A stretch of DNA of 64,000 nucleotides from Actinacidiphila sp. DG2A-62 (GTDB taxonomy: Bacteria > Actinomycetota > Actinomycetes > Streptomycetales > Streptomycetaceae): the NCBI RefSeq assembly GCF_035825295.1, contig NZ_JAYMGI010000002.1:2086001-2150000 (forward strand), written 5' to 3'. The notes under the pieces are model-generated. The model did no database searches, was not told where the DNA came from, and saw nothing but the letters and a program-made list of their open reading frames with translations. Every line of letters starts with the position of its first letter. Position 1 is the first letter of the stretch. Shown piece by piece: positions 33,719-41,640 of this stretch. Both the position numbers and the translations under genes were made by a program.

Positions 33719-34624
33719 ATGGCAGTGGAGTCCCGGGCCGTGCGTTACTTCGTCGCGGTCGCCGAGGAACGCAGCTTCACCCGCGCCGCGAAGCGGCTCG
33801 GCATCGCCGGCCCCGCGCTGTCGCGGGCGATCCGCACCCTGGAGACCGAGCTCGGCGTACGCCTGCTGGAGCGGTCCACCCGCGTGGTGGAGCTGACCGA
33901 GCCCGGCGAGGTGCTGCTGACCCACGCGCGGCCCGCCCTGGAGGCTCTCGACGCGGCGGCCCGACGCGCCGTGCGGGCCTCGGCGCCGCAGCGCGGCCTG
34001 GTGCTCGCGGTGAAGGCGGACTCGGACGGCGGCCTGCTCGACGCCCTGCTCGCCGCGGTGGCCGCCGATCCCGACACCGGGCCGGTCGCCGTGCGCCTGT
34101 GCGGGTGGCGGGAGCACACGCGGCTGCTGCGGACGGGAGAAGCCGACGCGGCGCTCATGTTCGAGCCCTACGATCCGGGCGGCATCGACGCGGACGTCGT
34201 CGCGGTCGAGCCGCGCGTGGCGGCGCTGCCGGCCGATCATCCACTCGCCGGAGCCGGCCGGGTACGGCTCGCCGACCTCGGGATCGCCCCGGCGGACGTC
34301 CTCGACCGGGTGGAGCACGACATCGGCGAGCACGGCGTCCACGACCTCGCGCAACTGCTCGCGCTCGTCGGCCTCGGCCAGGCGATCACCGTGCTGCCGC
34401 AGTCCGTCGCAGCGCAGTACCCGCGACGCGCGGTCTCCTACGTCCCCGTCGAGGACTGCCCGCCGGCCGCGCTGGTCATCGCCTGGCCGGAACATTCCCG
34501 CAGCCGCGGCGTGGCCGCGCTGGTACGCGCGGCGGCGGCCGTCGCGCGGTCGCACGGCATCGGTGCCGCGTCGGACGACCTGTCGGCGCCGGGAGTCGGC
34601 TCCGGTCGCCATCTCAGCCGATGA
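33719..34624 (+). CDS. LysR-family regulator
   Basis: 301 residues. The helix-turn-helix region is VRYFVAVAEERSFTRAAKRL and PALSRAIRTLETELGVRLLE; the rest is the effector-binding domain. It is clearly paralogous to the LysR at 31155 (identical motif AVAEER-FTRAA). The 3' end overlaps the convergent alpha/beta hydrolase gene by 11 bases. The likely targets are the divergent oxidoreductase gene and its own promoter. Confidence 0.9.
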   Translation: MAVESRAVRYFVAVAEERSFTRAAKRLGIAGPALSRAIRTLETELGVRLLERSTRVVELTEPGEVLLTHARPALEALDAAARRAVRASAPQRGLVLAVKADSDGGLLDALLAAVAADPDTGPVAVRLCGWREHTRLLRTGEADAALMFEPYDPGGIDADVVAVEPRVAALPADHPLAGAGRVRLADLGIAPADVLDRVEHDIGEHGVHDLAQLLALVGLGQAITVLPQSVAAQYPRRAVSYVPVEDCPPAALVIAWPEHSRSRGVAALVRAAAAVARSHGIGAASDDLSAPGVGSGRHLSR

Positions 34625-35534
34625 GGGTCTGCGCCGGGGCCGCGGCGCCGGCGAGGTGCCGGAAGAGGAATTCGGACGCTCGCCGCAGGGCGGCGTCTGC
34701 CTCGTCCAGGAGGGTGGCGACGGCTTGGAAGACGTGGTGGACGCCGGGAGTGACGTCGAGGGTGACCGCCACGTCGTCGGCCGCGGCGCGTCCGGCGAGT
34801 CTCACGGCGTCGTCGAGCAGGCACTCGTGCGAGCCGGCCTGGACGAGCAGCGGCGGGAAGCCGTGGAAGTCGCCGAAGACAGGGCTGACGAGCGGGTCGG
34901 TGCGGGGTCGGTCGCCCGCGTACTCCCGGGCGCGCAGGTCGAGCGCCGCGCGGTAGAGGACGGGATCGACATCGGCCTTGGTGTCGACGCTCGCGCCGGA
35001 GAGGGTGAGGTCCGTCCACGGGGACATCACGAACGCGGCGGCGGGCATCGCCAGACCCTCTCGTCCGGCGGCCAGGAGCGTGGCGAGGGCGAGTCCTCCG
35101 CCGGCGGACTCTCCCGCGACGGCCAACCGGGACGGCGCGTAGGCGCCGAGTGCGGCCCGGTAGGCGTCGAGCCCGTCGGTGAGCGCTGCCGGGAAGGGGT
35201 TCTCCGGTGCGAGGCGATAGTCCACGGACAGGACCGTGACGCCGTTGCGGGCGGAGATCTGGCCCGGCAGTCCAACGGTCTCGGCCGCGGTTCCGATCGC
35301 GTACCCGCCGCCGTGGAAGTACAGCACGGCCAGGCCCGGCTCCGCGGGTCCGGTGGAGATGCGCACGGCCGGCGTGTCGCCGAGTCGGATGTCGTCGACG
35401 ACGAGATCGGCCGGGCGCGGACGTGAAGCCATCAACTGCGCGAACAGGGCTCGCTGCGCCACCGCCTCGCCCCCGGTGTCGAGGGGTGAGTCTCGCAGCG
35501 TCCGAGCGATGGCTTCGGCTTGTTCTCTGCTCAT
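34614..35534 (-). CDS. HSL-family alpha/beta hydrolase (esterase)
   Basis: 306 residues. The oxyanion motif is FHGGGYAIG, the nucleophile elbow is AGESAGGGLAL with serine intact, and HECLLDD and VHHVF near the end supply the acid and histidine. This is the hormone-sensitive-lipase group acting on short acyl esters. Unlike two related proteins further right, its catalytic triad is normal. It lies downstream of, and in line with, the exporter gene. Confidence 0.9.
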   Translation of the reverse strand: MSREQAEAIARTLRDSPLDTGGEAVAQRALFAQLMASRPRPADLVVDDIRLGDTPAVRISTGPAEPGLAVLYFHGGGYAIGTAAETVGLPGQISARNGVTVLSVDYRLAPENPFPAALTDGLDAYRAALGAYAPSRLAVAGESAGGGLALATLLAAGREGLAMPAAAFVMSPWTDLTLSGASVDTKADVDPVLYRAALDLRAREYAGDRPRTDPLVSPVFGDFHGFPPLLVQAGSHECLLDDAVRLAGRAAADDVAVTLDVTPGVHHVFQAVATLLDEADAALRRASEFLFRHLAGAAAPAQTLIG

Positions 35535-35603
35535 GAGCGTTCTTTCCGGTGGGAGTGGTCGTGGGCCGGCGACGTGCCCCGTCGAGAGGGACCGCGACCC
35601 GGA

Positions 35604-35660
35604 TCAGGAGGAGTCAGGAGGCGTCAGGAGGAGTGAGGAGTCAGGAGGAGTCAGGAGGCG
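35604..35660. repeat. TCAGGAGG tandem repeat at an exporter gene end
   Basis: TCAGGAGGAG/TCAGGAGGCG decamers occur at 35604, 35614, 35624, 35641 and 35651, with one 7-base partial unit at 35634. The last unit contains the stop codon of the DHA2 exporter, so the array extends its 3' end. Confidence 0.85.
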
Positions 35661-37141
35661 TCGTCCTCCCCCAGCAGGGTCCTCTCGACGTTCGCCGCCG
35701 TGGCGTGAGCGGCCGGTGTGGTGATCGCGAGCCCTGTGGCGGTGATGGCGATCCCGCAGCCGAGGACGACCCACCAGCCGGAGTGGCTTGCCTGTGCGAT
35801 GTCGAGGTGCGGGCTCGCTCCTGCCGCGGTGCCGGCGAGCGCGCCGACGATCGCGACGCCGAGCGCTTGGCCGATCTGGCGGCTGGTGGACGCGATCCCG
35901 CCGGCGACGCCGGCCTGCGCCCGCGGCATCCCGGACACGGCGGCGTTGCTGATCGGGGCGTTGAGCACCCCGAACCCGGCGCCGAACAGGGCGTAGGCCG
36001 GCGCCAGCAGTGCGTAGGAGGTGTGGTCGGTGAGGCCGGTGAGGATCGCGGCCGAGGCGGTGATGCCGAGCCCGCCGACCAGCAGGGGGATACGCGGGCC
36101 GCGGGCGGCGACGACCCGGCCCGAGATCGGCGCGACGATGATCGTCAGGACGGCCATCGGGAGCGTGTGCAGGCCGGCGTCCAGCGGCGACATTCCGCGG
36201 GTCTCCTGCAGGTAGAGGGTGTTGAGGAACAGGAACCCGCCCAGGGACGCGAACGCGCAGGCCGCGACGACGGTCGCGCCGGCGAACGGCAGACTGGCGA
36301 AGAACCGCAGATCGATCAACGGCTCCTGCGGCCGCCGCTCCCACACCAGCAGGGCGCACCCCGAGACCGCGGCCACGGCGAACGCGATGACGATCTTCGC
36401 CGAGCCCCACCCGGAGCCGGGTCCCTCGATGATCGCGAAGGTCGAAGCGGCGAACAGGGCGATCACGAGCACCTGGCCGGCCGGGTCCGGGCGGCGTGGC
36501 CTGGGCGCCCGCGACTCGGGGACGAACCGGGCGGTCAACGCGATGGCGGCCGCGGCGACCGGGATGTTGACCCAGAAGATCGACCGCCATCCCGCGGAGC
36601 TGACCAGCGCGCCGCCGACGATCGGGCCGAGCGCCATGCTGACACCGATGATCGCCGCCCACACGCCCATCGCCCGCGCGCGCTCGCGCCGATCGGTGAA
36701 GGTGTTGGTGATGATCGACAGCGCGACCGGGTTGAGCATCGACCCGCCCACCGCCTGAACCGCGCGGAAGGCGACCAGCGGACCGACGCCGGAGGCGAGG
36801 CCGCACAGCAGCGACCCGACGCCGAACACCGCGAGGCCGACCTGGAACACGCGGCGGCGGCCGAACCGGTCGGCCGTCGACCCCGACAGCATCAGCAGGC
36901 TCGCCAGCACCAGCGTGTAGGCGTCCACGATCCACTGAAGCCCGGAGACCGCGGTGTGCAGATCGTGGCTCATCGCCGGAAGCGCCACGTTGACGATCGT
37001 GTTGTCCAGACCCACGATCAGCAGGCTCAGACAGCAGATCGCCAGCACACCCCAGCGCCGCCTCCCGTCCTGCTCGACGGCGGACGCGCGGTCGCCGGTC
37101 CTCGCCTCGTCGCTGTCGCTCTTGGTAACCACGATCCCCAC
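35651..37141 (-). CDS. DHA2-family (EmrB/QacA) multidrug exporter
   Basis: 496 residues with 14 predicted helices. LDNTIVNVALPAM is motif D1 of helix 1 and the loop GSTADRFGRRRVFQ follows. GPIVGGALVSSAGWRSIFWVN is the antiporter motif C region. It exports drugs in exchange for protons. The GTG start is 65 bases from the divergent marR gene, and the gap holds two palindromes, so the pump is probably MarR-repressed; that repressor gene appears frameshifted. Confidence 0.9.
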   Translation of the reverse strand: MGIVVTKSDSDEARTGDRASAVEQDGRRRWGVLAICCLSLLIVGLDNTIVNVALPAMSHDLHTAVSGLQWIVDAYTLVLASLLMLSGSTADRFGRRRVFQVGLAVFGVGSLLCGLASGVGPLVAFRAVQAVGGSMLNPVALSIITNTFTDRRERARAMGVWAAIIGVSMALGPIVGGALVSSAGWRSIFWVNIPVAAAAIALTARFVPESRAPRPRRPDPAGQVLVIALFAASTFAIIEGPGSGWGSAKIVIAFAVAAVSGCALLVWERRPQEPLIDLRFFASLPFAGATVVAACAFASLGGFLFLNTLYLQETRGMSPLDAGLHTLPMAVLTIIVAPISGRVVAARGPRIPLLVGGLGITASAAILTGLTDHTSYALLAPAYALFGAGFGVLNAPISNAAVSGMPRAQAGVAGGIASTSRQIGQALGVAIVGALAGTAAGASPHLDIAQASHSGWWVVLGCGIAITATGLAITTPAAHATAANVERTLLGEDDAS

Positions 37142-37154
37142 CGTAACTAAAAGC

Positions 37155-37188
37155 CTTGATGAGGATCAAGTTCTTGATATGCCTCAAG
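37155..37188. promoter_or_regulatory. Two adjacent MarR-type operators
   Basis: CTTGAT-GAGG-ATCAAG (37155-37170) and CTTGA-TATGCC-TCAAG (37173-37188) are inverted repeats with centres 18 bases apart in the gap between the exporter and marR genes. They would overlap both promoters. Confidence 0.7.
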
Positions 37189-37206
37189 CACCTCTAGACT
37201 GATGCC

Positions 37207-37661
37207 ATGGACCAGCCGCCGGACGTCATCCCCGAACAAGCGCTCCAGCGGGTCGGCTGGGCGCTACGCCGCGCCGACCTCGCGCTCCAATCCGCGAAGA
37301 GCCGGCCCTGCGAGCGGTCGGGCTCTCCACCGCCTCGTACTCGCTGCTGATGCACGTCCACGTCTATCCAGGGCTCAACGGCGCCGAGCTGGGACGCCGC
37401 CTCGGCGTCAGCACCCAGGCAGTCGCCCTGCTGGCGACCAAGCTCGAAGCAGGCGGACTGGTCGAACGACGCACCCACCCCCGGCACCGCAACATCCAGG
37501 AGCTGTACCTCACCGACGAGGGCCACCGCACGCTTCAGGCCGCCTACCAGCACGTCGGCAGAGTCGAGGACAAGCTCACCGACGCACTCGGCCCCGAGGA
37601 CGCCCGACACCTGCGCGACCTGCTCGACACGGTGATCGCCGCGCTCGCGGACACCGAGTGA
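37207..37661 (+). pseudogene. MarR-family regulator, frameshifted
   Basis: The ATG at 37207 opens 30 normal codons (MDQPPDVIPEQALQRVGWAL then RRADLALQSA), after which the frame runs to a stop near 37350. The remaining MarR sequence continues in the next frame (EEPALRAVGLSTASYSLLMH, GAELGRRLGVSTQAVALLATK, HPRHRN wing) to 37661. Restoring one base near 37295-37297 gives a continuous 151-residue MarR protein. Its divergence from the exporter marks it as the local repressor. Either the gene is inactive, freeing the pump, or the base call is wrong. TAGACT ends 6 bases before the ATG, consistent with a leaderless transcript. Confidence 0.8.
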
Positions 37662-37715
37662 GGCCGCGCCCCCACGGGCAGTTCGTCCGGCTCGCCCGCG
37701 TCGACCCGACGCCGG

Positions 37716-38915
37716 TCAGAGCGGCAACCGCGTCAGGACTTCGGCCATCGCCTGGGCGAGCCGCTTGGACCCGTCGACGTTGGGGTGGGTGCGGTCGGGG
37801 GCGGCGTACGCGTCCGCGAGGCGGGAGGGGTCGGCCGGGGAGCGGATCGCCGCGTCGAAGTCGACGTACGCGTGCCCGCAGGTGCGGATCCACGCGTTGA
37901 CCGCGAGGCGGAACTCCTCCCGGCCGGGCTCGTCCGCGACCTCCGGGCCGAGGGGTGTGACGGTGGCGAGGATCACGGTGAGCCCTCCCTCGCGGGCCCG
38001 CTCCACGAACTCCCGGTAGCCGTCGATCAGCTGGGCGACCGTCGGCATCTCGTCCAGCGGCGTGATCCTGCCGGGAAGGCCCCAGTCGTTGCTGTTGTAA
38101 GCGATCACCACGTGCGTGACGCCGTGGGTTTCGAGCACGTCCTCGTCGAACCGGGACAGCCCGGCCCTGCCCCACGACGGAGTCCGTCGCGGCGCGTCCA
38201 GGCGCATCCGGTTGCCGGCGATGCCGCGGTCGAGGACGGCGATCTGGGCGTCGGCGGGCAGCAGGGCGGCGGTGTACTGCGGCCATCCCATCACGGTGCT
38301 GGAGCTCCCGAGGCAGACGACCACCGCCTTCGCGGGGGCTCCGGCGACCTCGACGGTGCGCAGGAACGGGCCTCCCGCCGGCAGCGACCAGCCGGTTCCG
38401 TCGGGCGCGGGCGCGAACTCGGTTGCGGTCATGGGGATCTCACGCGATGCGCTGACCCGCGTCGGCGCCGACCCTTCGAGCGGGAACTCGGGTGACCCCG
38501 CGAAGTCGCCGGGACGCGACCGGTCGAAGGTGAATCTGTTCGCAGTCGCGTAGGGCGTGGGGTCGGGCAGATACACATCCACGAGAACCTGGTGGCCGTG
38601 GCCGACCGCCAGGTCCGCGGGGTCGCTCCAGCGTGACTCGCGGGCCGGGATGTCGGTGGAGGGCTTCCCGTCGAAGAAGACCTCGGCGAACCGCCCGCCG
38701 ACTCCGACCGCGCACCGTCCGATCCGCACGGGGCCGTCCGCGAAGCGGTTGCTCAGTTCCACCCGTACCCGGCTGCCGCCGATGCTCGCCGGCACCGTCA
38801 TACGGACGGTGACGTCGTCGAAGGGCGGCTCGTCGTCCTCGCCGCGGAAGTCCGTCATGGCCTGGGTCCAGGTCGGCCGCCAGCCCATGGCGCCCCTGGT
38901 CTCGTGTGTACGCAT
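37716..38915 (-). CDS. SGNH/GDSL-family hydrolase with N-terminal jelly-roll domain
   Basis: 399 residues. The first 180 residues are strand-rich (VRVELSNRFADGPVRIGR), as in two-domain actinobacterial SGNH esterases. The catalytic blocks follow: LGSSST with serine nucleophile in place of GDS, IAGNRM, YNSNDW (the asparagine block) and DRTHPN with Asp and His. It probably de-esterifies a carbohydrate or lipid. No signal peptide is visible. A palindrome 44 bases upstream suggests control by a TetR-type repressor not found here. Confidence 0.85.
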   Translation of the reverse strand: MRTHETRGAMGWRPTWTQAMTDFRGEDDEPPFDDVTVRMTVPASIGGSRVRVELSNRFADGPVRIGRCAVGVGGRFAEVFFDGKPSTDIPARESRWSDPADLAVGHGHQVLVDVYLPDPTPYATANRFTFDRSRPGDFAGSPEFPLEGSAPTRVSASREIPMTATEFAPAPDGTGWSLPAGGPFLRTVEVAGAPAKAVVVCLGSSSTVMGWPQYTAALLPADAQIAVLDRGIAGNRMRLDAPRRTPSWGRAGLSRFDEDVLETHGVTHVVIAYNSNDWGLPGRITPLDEMPTVAQLIDGYREFVERAREGGLTVILATVTPLGPEVADEPGREEFRLAVNAWIRTCGHAYVDFDAAIRSPADPSRLADAYAAPDRTHPNVDGSKRLAQAMAEVLTRLPL

Positions 38916-38958
38916 ACCGGTCTCGCCTTCTCAACCGCGGATCTCGGGGCATGGAGCT

Positions 38959-38981
38959 TGTTCCATCACAAGTATGGAACA
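38959..38981. promoter_or_regulatory. Palindromic operator upstream of the SGNH gene
   Basis: TGTTCCAT (38959-38966) and ATGGAACA (38974-38981) are perfect 8-base arms with a 7-base spacer. A further GGAAC-ATA-GTTCC palindrome overlaps at 38976-38988. No TetR gene adjoins it. Confidence 0.6.
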
Positions 38982-39089
38982 TAGTTCCAGTCGTGTCGAC
39001 GCGAGGTCGTGCCACGAGCACGGGGAAGAGCACCCGTCGGCCGGGGCGGGCGCCGCGGTCGGACGGCTGTCCCGGTCGTCCCGTCTCGG

Positions 39090-39240
39090 TCATCCGGTCT
39101 CGGGCGTCCCCGGGCCGCGGAACGTCGCGCGGTAGGCGATCGGCGAGACGCCCAGCGCCTCCTGCAGGTGCAGTCTGAGCGATGCGCCGGCGCGAAGCCG
39201 GCCTGCTCGGCGATCCGGTCGACCGGCAGGTCGGTGCTCG
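39090..39240 (-). pseudogene. Remnant of an AraC-family regulator (C-terminus only)
   Basis: The minus strand encodes DLPVDRIAEQAGFAPA, then one frame over ASLRLHLQEALGVSPIAYRATF and a stop at 39090. Joined by one added base this is the second helix-turn-helix of AraC/GlxA regulators (IAERAGF...ASLRRHF...LGVSPxAYRxxF). The upstream 250 or more residues are missing. It lies between the SGNH gene and the acyl-CoA dehydrogenase. Confidence 0.7.
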
Positions 39241-39343
39241 GACCGGACCCGGCGCCCACCGCGCGTGAGGCCGCACCGGTCACGGGCCGGGCGCCCGCGC
39301 GGGACGGGGCGACCCCGCGACCGCGTGCGCGTGACTGCGGCTC

Positions 39344-40585
39344 TCAGCACAAGGGGCTGCGGGGCAGCAAGCGGTCCGAGATGATCTTCTGCTGGATCTG
39401 GCTGGTCCCTTCGAAGACGGTGGTCAGGCGGGCGTCACGCCAATAGCGCTCGACTCGGTGCTCGGTGGTGTAGCCGTTGCCGCCGTGCAGCTGCATGGCC
39501 TGGCCGGTGACCTCGACAGCCATCTCGGTGGCGAGGAGTTTGGCCATCGCGGCCTCCCGCTCGCAGGGACGGCCGAGGTCGATCAGGTGGGCGACCTGCT
39601 GGTAGAAGGCGCGCGCCTGGTCCACCCGCGCGGCCATCTCGGCGGCCATGAACCGCAGCGCCTGAAAGTCTCCGATGGGGTGGTCGAACTGGTGGCGTTC
39701 CTGCAGATAGAGCAGGCACTCCTCGACCGCGGCCCGGGCGAGGCCGACCGCCCGCGCGGCGGTGTGCACGCGCGCCACGTTGAGGTCCTGTTCGACGGCG
39801 CGGAAGGCGTCGGCGTCCTTGCCCTCGCCGCCGGCGCCGCGACGGCCCAGATCGGCGACCAGGTTGGCGGCCTGGCACGCGCAAGCCGTCGAACTCGAGG
39901 TTCCAGGTGAGGAAGCCGTGGTAGCCGATCTTGTCGATGGGGGTCCCGGTCAGCCCTTCCGGGAATCTGCCGGGCTCCTTCTCGACGATGAGGGCGCCCA
40001 TGCCCGCTGACCGCCGCTCCCCGGGCTCAGGGTCCCGCACCCGGCACAGGACCTGGATGAAGTCCGCGGCCTTGGCGTTGCCGCACCACCGCTTGGTCCC
40101 GGTGACGACGAAGTGGTCTCCGTCGCGCACCGCGCGCGTGCTGACGCCGGCGAGGTCGGAGCCGGCGCCGGGCTCGGACAGGGCGACGGCGCCGATCCAC
40201 TCACCGCGCGCGCTCTTCTCCAGCAGCCGGCGGCGCTTGGCCTCGTCGTCGAAGCCGGTGCCCAGGCCCTGGGCCCGGCGATGATGCTGGCGACGCTCAT
40301 CCAGCCGCGGGCCAGCTCTTCGGCGATCAGGCAGTACTCGAACACCCCGAGTCCCATGCCTCCGTACTCGGTGGGGACGAGGATCCCGAAGTAGCCCTGC
40401 CTGCCCAGCTTCTCGATCAGCGAGCGCGGCATCTCGCCCTTGAGCTTGTCGAGTTCGTCGGCGACCGGGCGCACCTCCTCCTCCGCGAAGCGGCGCGCCT
40501 CGGCCTGGACGGCCGGCCGCGAACCGGTGTCGTACGGAGGAGCCAGGACCGGCACGGGCGGAGCCAGGACGGTGGGAGAACTCAT
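39344..40585 (-). pseudogene. Acyl-CoA dehydrogenase with two compensating frameshifts
   Basis: Read in three pieces, the sequence is a complete acyl-CoA dehydrogenase of about 413 residues. The first frame (40585 to about 40275) has YFGILVPTEYGGMGLGVFEY and ends SIIAG. A missing base at GCCGGGCCCAGG shifts to AQGLGTGFDDEAKRR, ALSEPGAGSDLAG and TKRWCGNA. An extra G at CCAGGCCGCC (about 39888) returns to the first frame, LHGGNGYTTEHRVERYW and the catalytic glutamate in VFEGTSQIQ. A good AAGGAG site precedes ATG 40585. It follows the IclR gene and shares its operator motif with the MmgE operon. As written it is broken; sequencing error is a real alternative. Confidence 0.8.
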
Positions 40586-40617
40586 GGGCTACTCCTTCGT
40601 ATCCCGTATGGCGGCAT

Positions 40618-40629
40618 GGCATGCCGTTC
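40618..40629 (-). promoter_or_regulatory. Shared IclR-type operator, acyl-CoA dehydrogenase copy
   Basis: GAACGGCATGCC on the minus strand, 33 bases upstream of the dehydrogenase ATG. The same 12-mer lies on the plus strand upstream of the MmgE operon (41582-41593). The core GGCATGCC is a perfect palindrome. Confidence 0.55.
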
Positions 40630-40677
40630 ATGCTTCTGGGGAGCATGCGCCCGGCCCCGCCGCCGCGTCAACCCGGC

Positions 40678-41421
40678 CTACCTCGTGAGATTGGCGCTGA
40701 TGTCGGCCGCGGCCCGGACCGCCAGGGCCCCCCAGTGCGGCACCTTGCGGTGGTCGAAGCGGATGTCCGGCATGGAGATCGCGATGCCGGCGACGGGCTT
40801 GCGGTCGCGGCCGAGCACCGGCGCGCCGACGGCGCACACATTGGCCCGGTTCTCGCCGATGTTGACCGCATAGCCGAGCTCGCGGATCTCGCGGATGTTC
40901 TCCCGCAGCCGGGCCGGGTCGGTGATGGTGTTCTCGGTGACCCGCCGCAGGCCGTGGGCGATGACGCGCTCCACGTCCGCGTCGCCCATGGCGGCCAGCA
41001 TGCTGCGGCCGATCGCGGTGACGTGCAGCGGCCCCGAACTGCCCAGGCGGTTGTAGGTGCGCACGGGCTGGTCGCAGTCCACCCGGTCGATCAGCACGAT
41101 CCGCTCCAGGCCGTCGAGCACCGAGAGGTGGATGGTCTCCTGGGTGGCGTCGCGCAGCGCGGCCATGGGCTCGGCCGCCGCCTCCCGGACGCCGGTCTCA
41201 CCCACCGCCCGCCTGCCCACGATCAACGCCCTGGCCGTCAGATTCCACCGGGTCTGCTCCTCCTCGGTGGGCCGCAGCCATCCCGCCTCGGCCAGCGTCA
41301 CCAGGATGCGCTGCACGGTGGAGGTGGGCAGGCCGACCAGGCGCGAGAGCGCACCCACGCCGATGGGCTGGTGCTCGGAGACGGCCTCCAGCACCCGGAA
41401 GCTGCGTAGCACGCTCTGCAC
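40678..41421 (-). CDS. IclR-family regulator
   Basis: 247 residues. The winged helix-turn-helix is VLRSFRVLEAVSEHQPIGVG, LSRLVGLPTSTVQRILVTLAEAGWL; the effector domain shows TIHLSVLDGLERIVLIDRV, GPLHVTAIGRSMLA and the C-terminal VCAVGAPVLGRDRKPVAGIA. It lies between the dehydrogenase and the divergent MmgE/MaoC/CoA-transferase operon, and the repeated GAACGGCATGCC site in both promoters marks both as its targets. Confidence 0.9.
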   Translation of the reverse strand: MQSVLRSFRVLEAVSEHQPIGVGALSRLVGLPTSTVQRILVTLAEAGWLRPTEEEQTRWNLTARALIVGRRAVGETGVREAAAEPMAALRDATQETIHLSVLDGLERIVLIDRVDCDQPVRTYNRLGSSGPLHVTAIGRSMLAAMGDADVERVIAHGLRRVTENTITDPARLRENIREIRELGYAVNIGENRANVCAVGAPVLGRDRKPVAGIAISMPDIRFDHRKVPHWGALAVRAAADISANLTR

Positions 41422-41466
41422 AGCGGTTCTCCTTCACTCAACGATCGGCGGCTGACGCGTCACTCG

Positions 41467-41545
41467 TTCACGCGTCCGCTCATTCACGCGTCCGCTCATT
41501 CACGCGTCCGCTCATTGACGCATCGCTCATTGACGCATTGACGCC
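41467..41545. repeat. 16-base tandem array upstream of the MmgE operon
   Basis: TTCACGCGTCCGCTCA is repeated three times exactly (41467, 41483, 41499), followed by decaying units beginning TTGACGCATCGCTCA (41515) and TTGACGCATTGACGC (41530). It fills the divergent gap between the IclR gene and the catabolic operon. Confidence 0.9.
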
Positions 41546-41581
41546 GCGGACGACCGGGGCCATGCTGAAACCACGACTTTG

Positions 41582-41593
41582 GAACGGCATGCC
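41582..41593 (+). promoter_or_regulatory. Shared IclR-type operator, MmgE operon copy
   Basis: GAACGGCATGCC, extended to the palindrome CGGCATGCCG (41585-41594), 48 bases upstream of the first operon gene and matching the inverted copy before the dehydrogenase. Confidence 0.55.
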
Positions 41594-41640
41594 GTATCGT
41601 GGCATGAATTTTCCTTCGCTTCAACGAAGAGGTGAAGACA

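Noticed and set aside
35549..37150. A 533-codon frame opposite the DHA2 exporter
   Set aside because: Its Arg/Gly/Asp-rich product has no membrane segments or motifs, while the other strand is a textbook 14-helix exporter.
41467..41545. CRISPR array
   Set aside because: The units are contiguous 16-base tandem repeats without spacers, and no cas gene is near.
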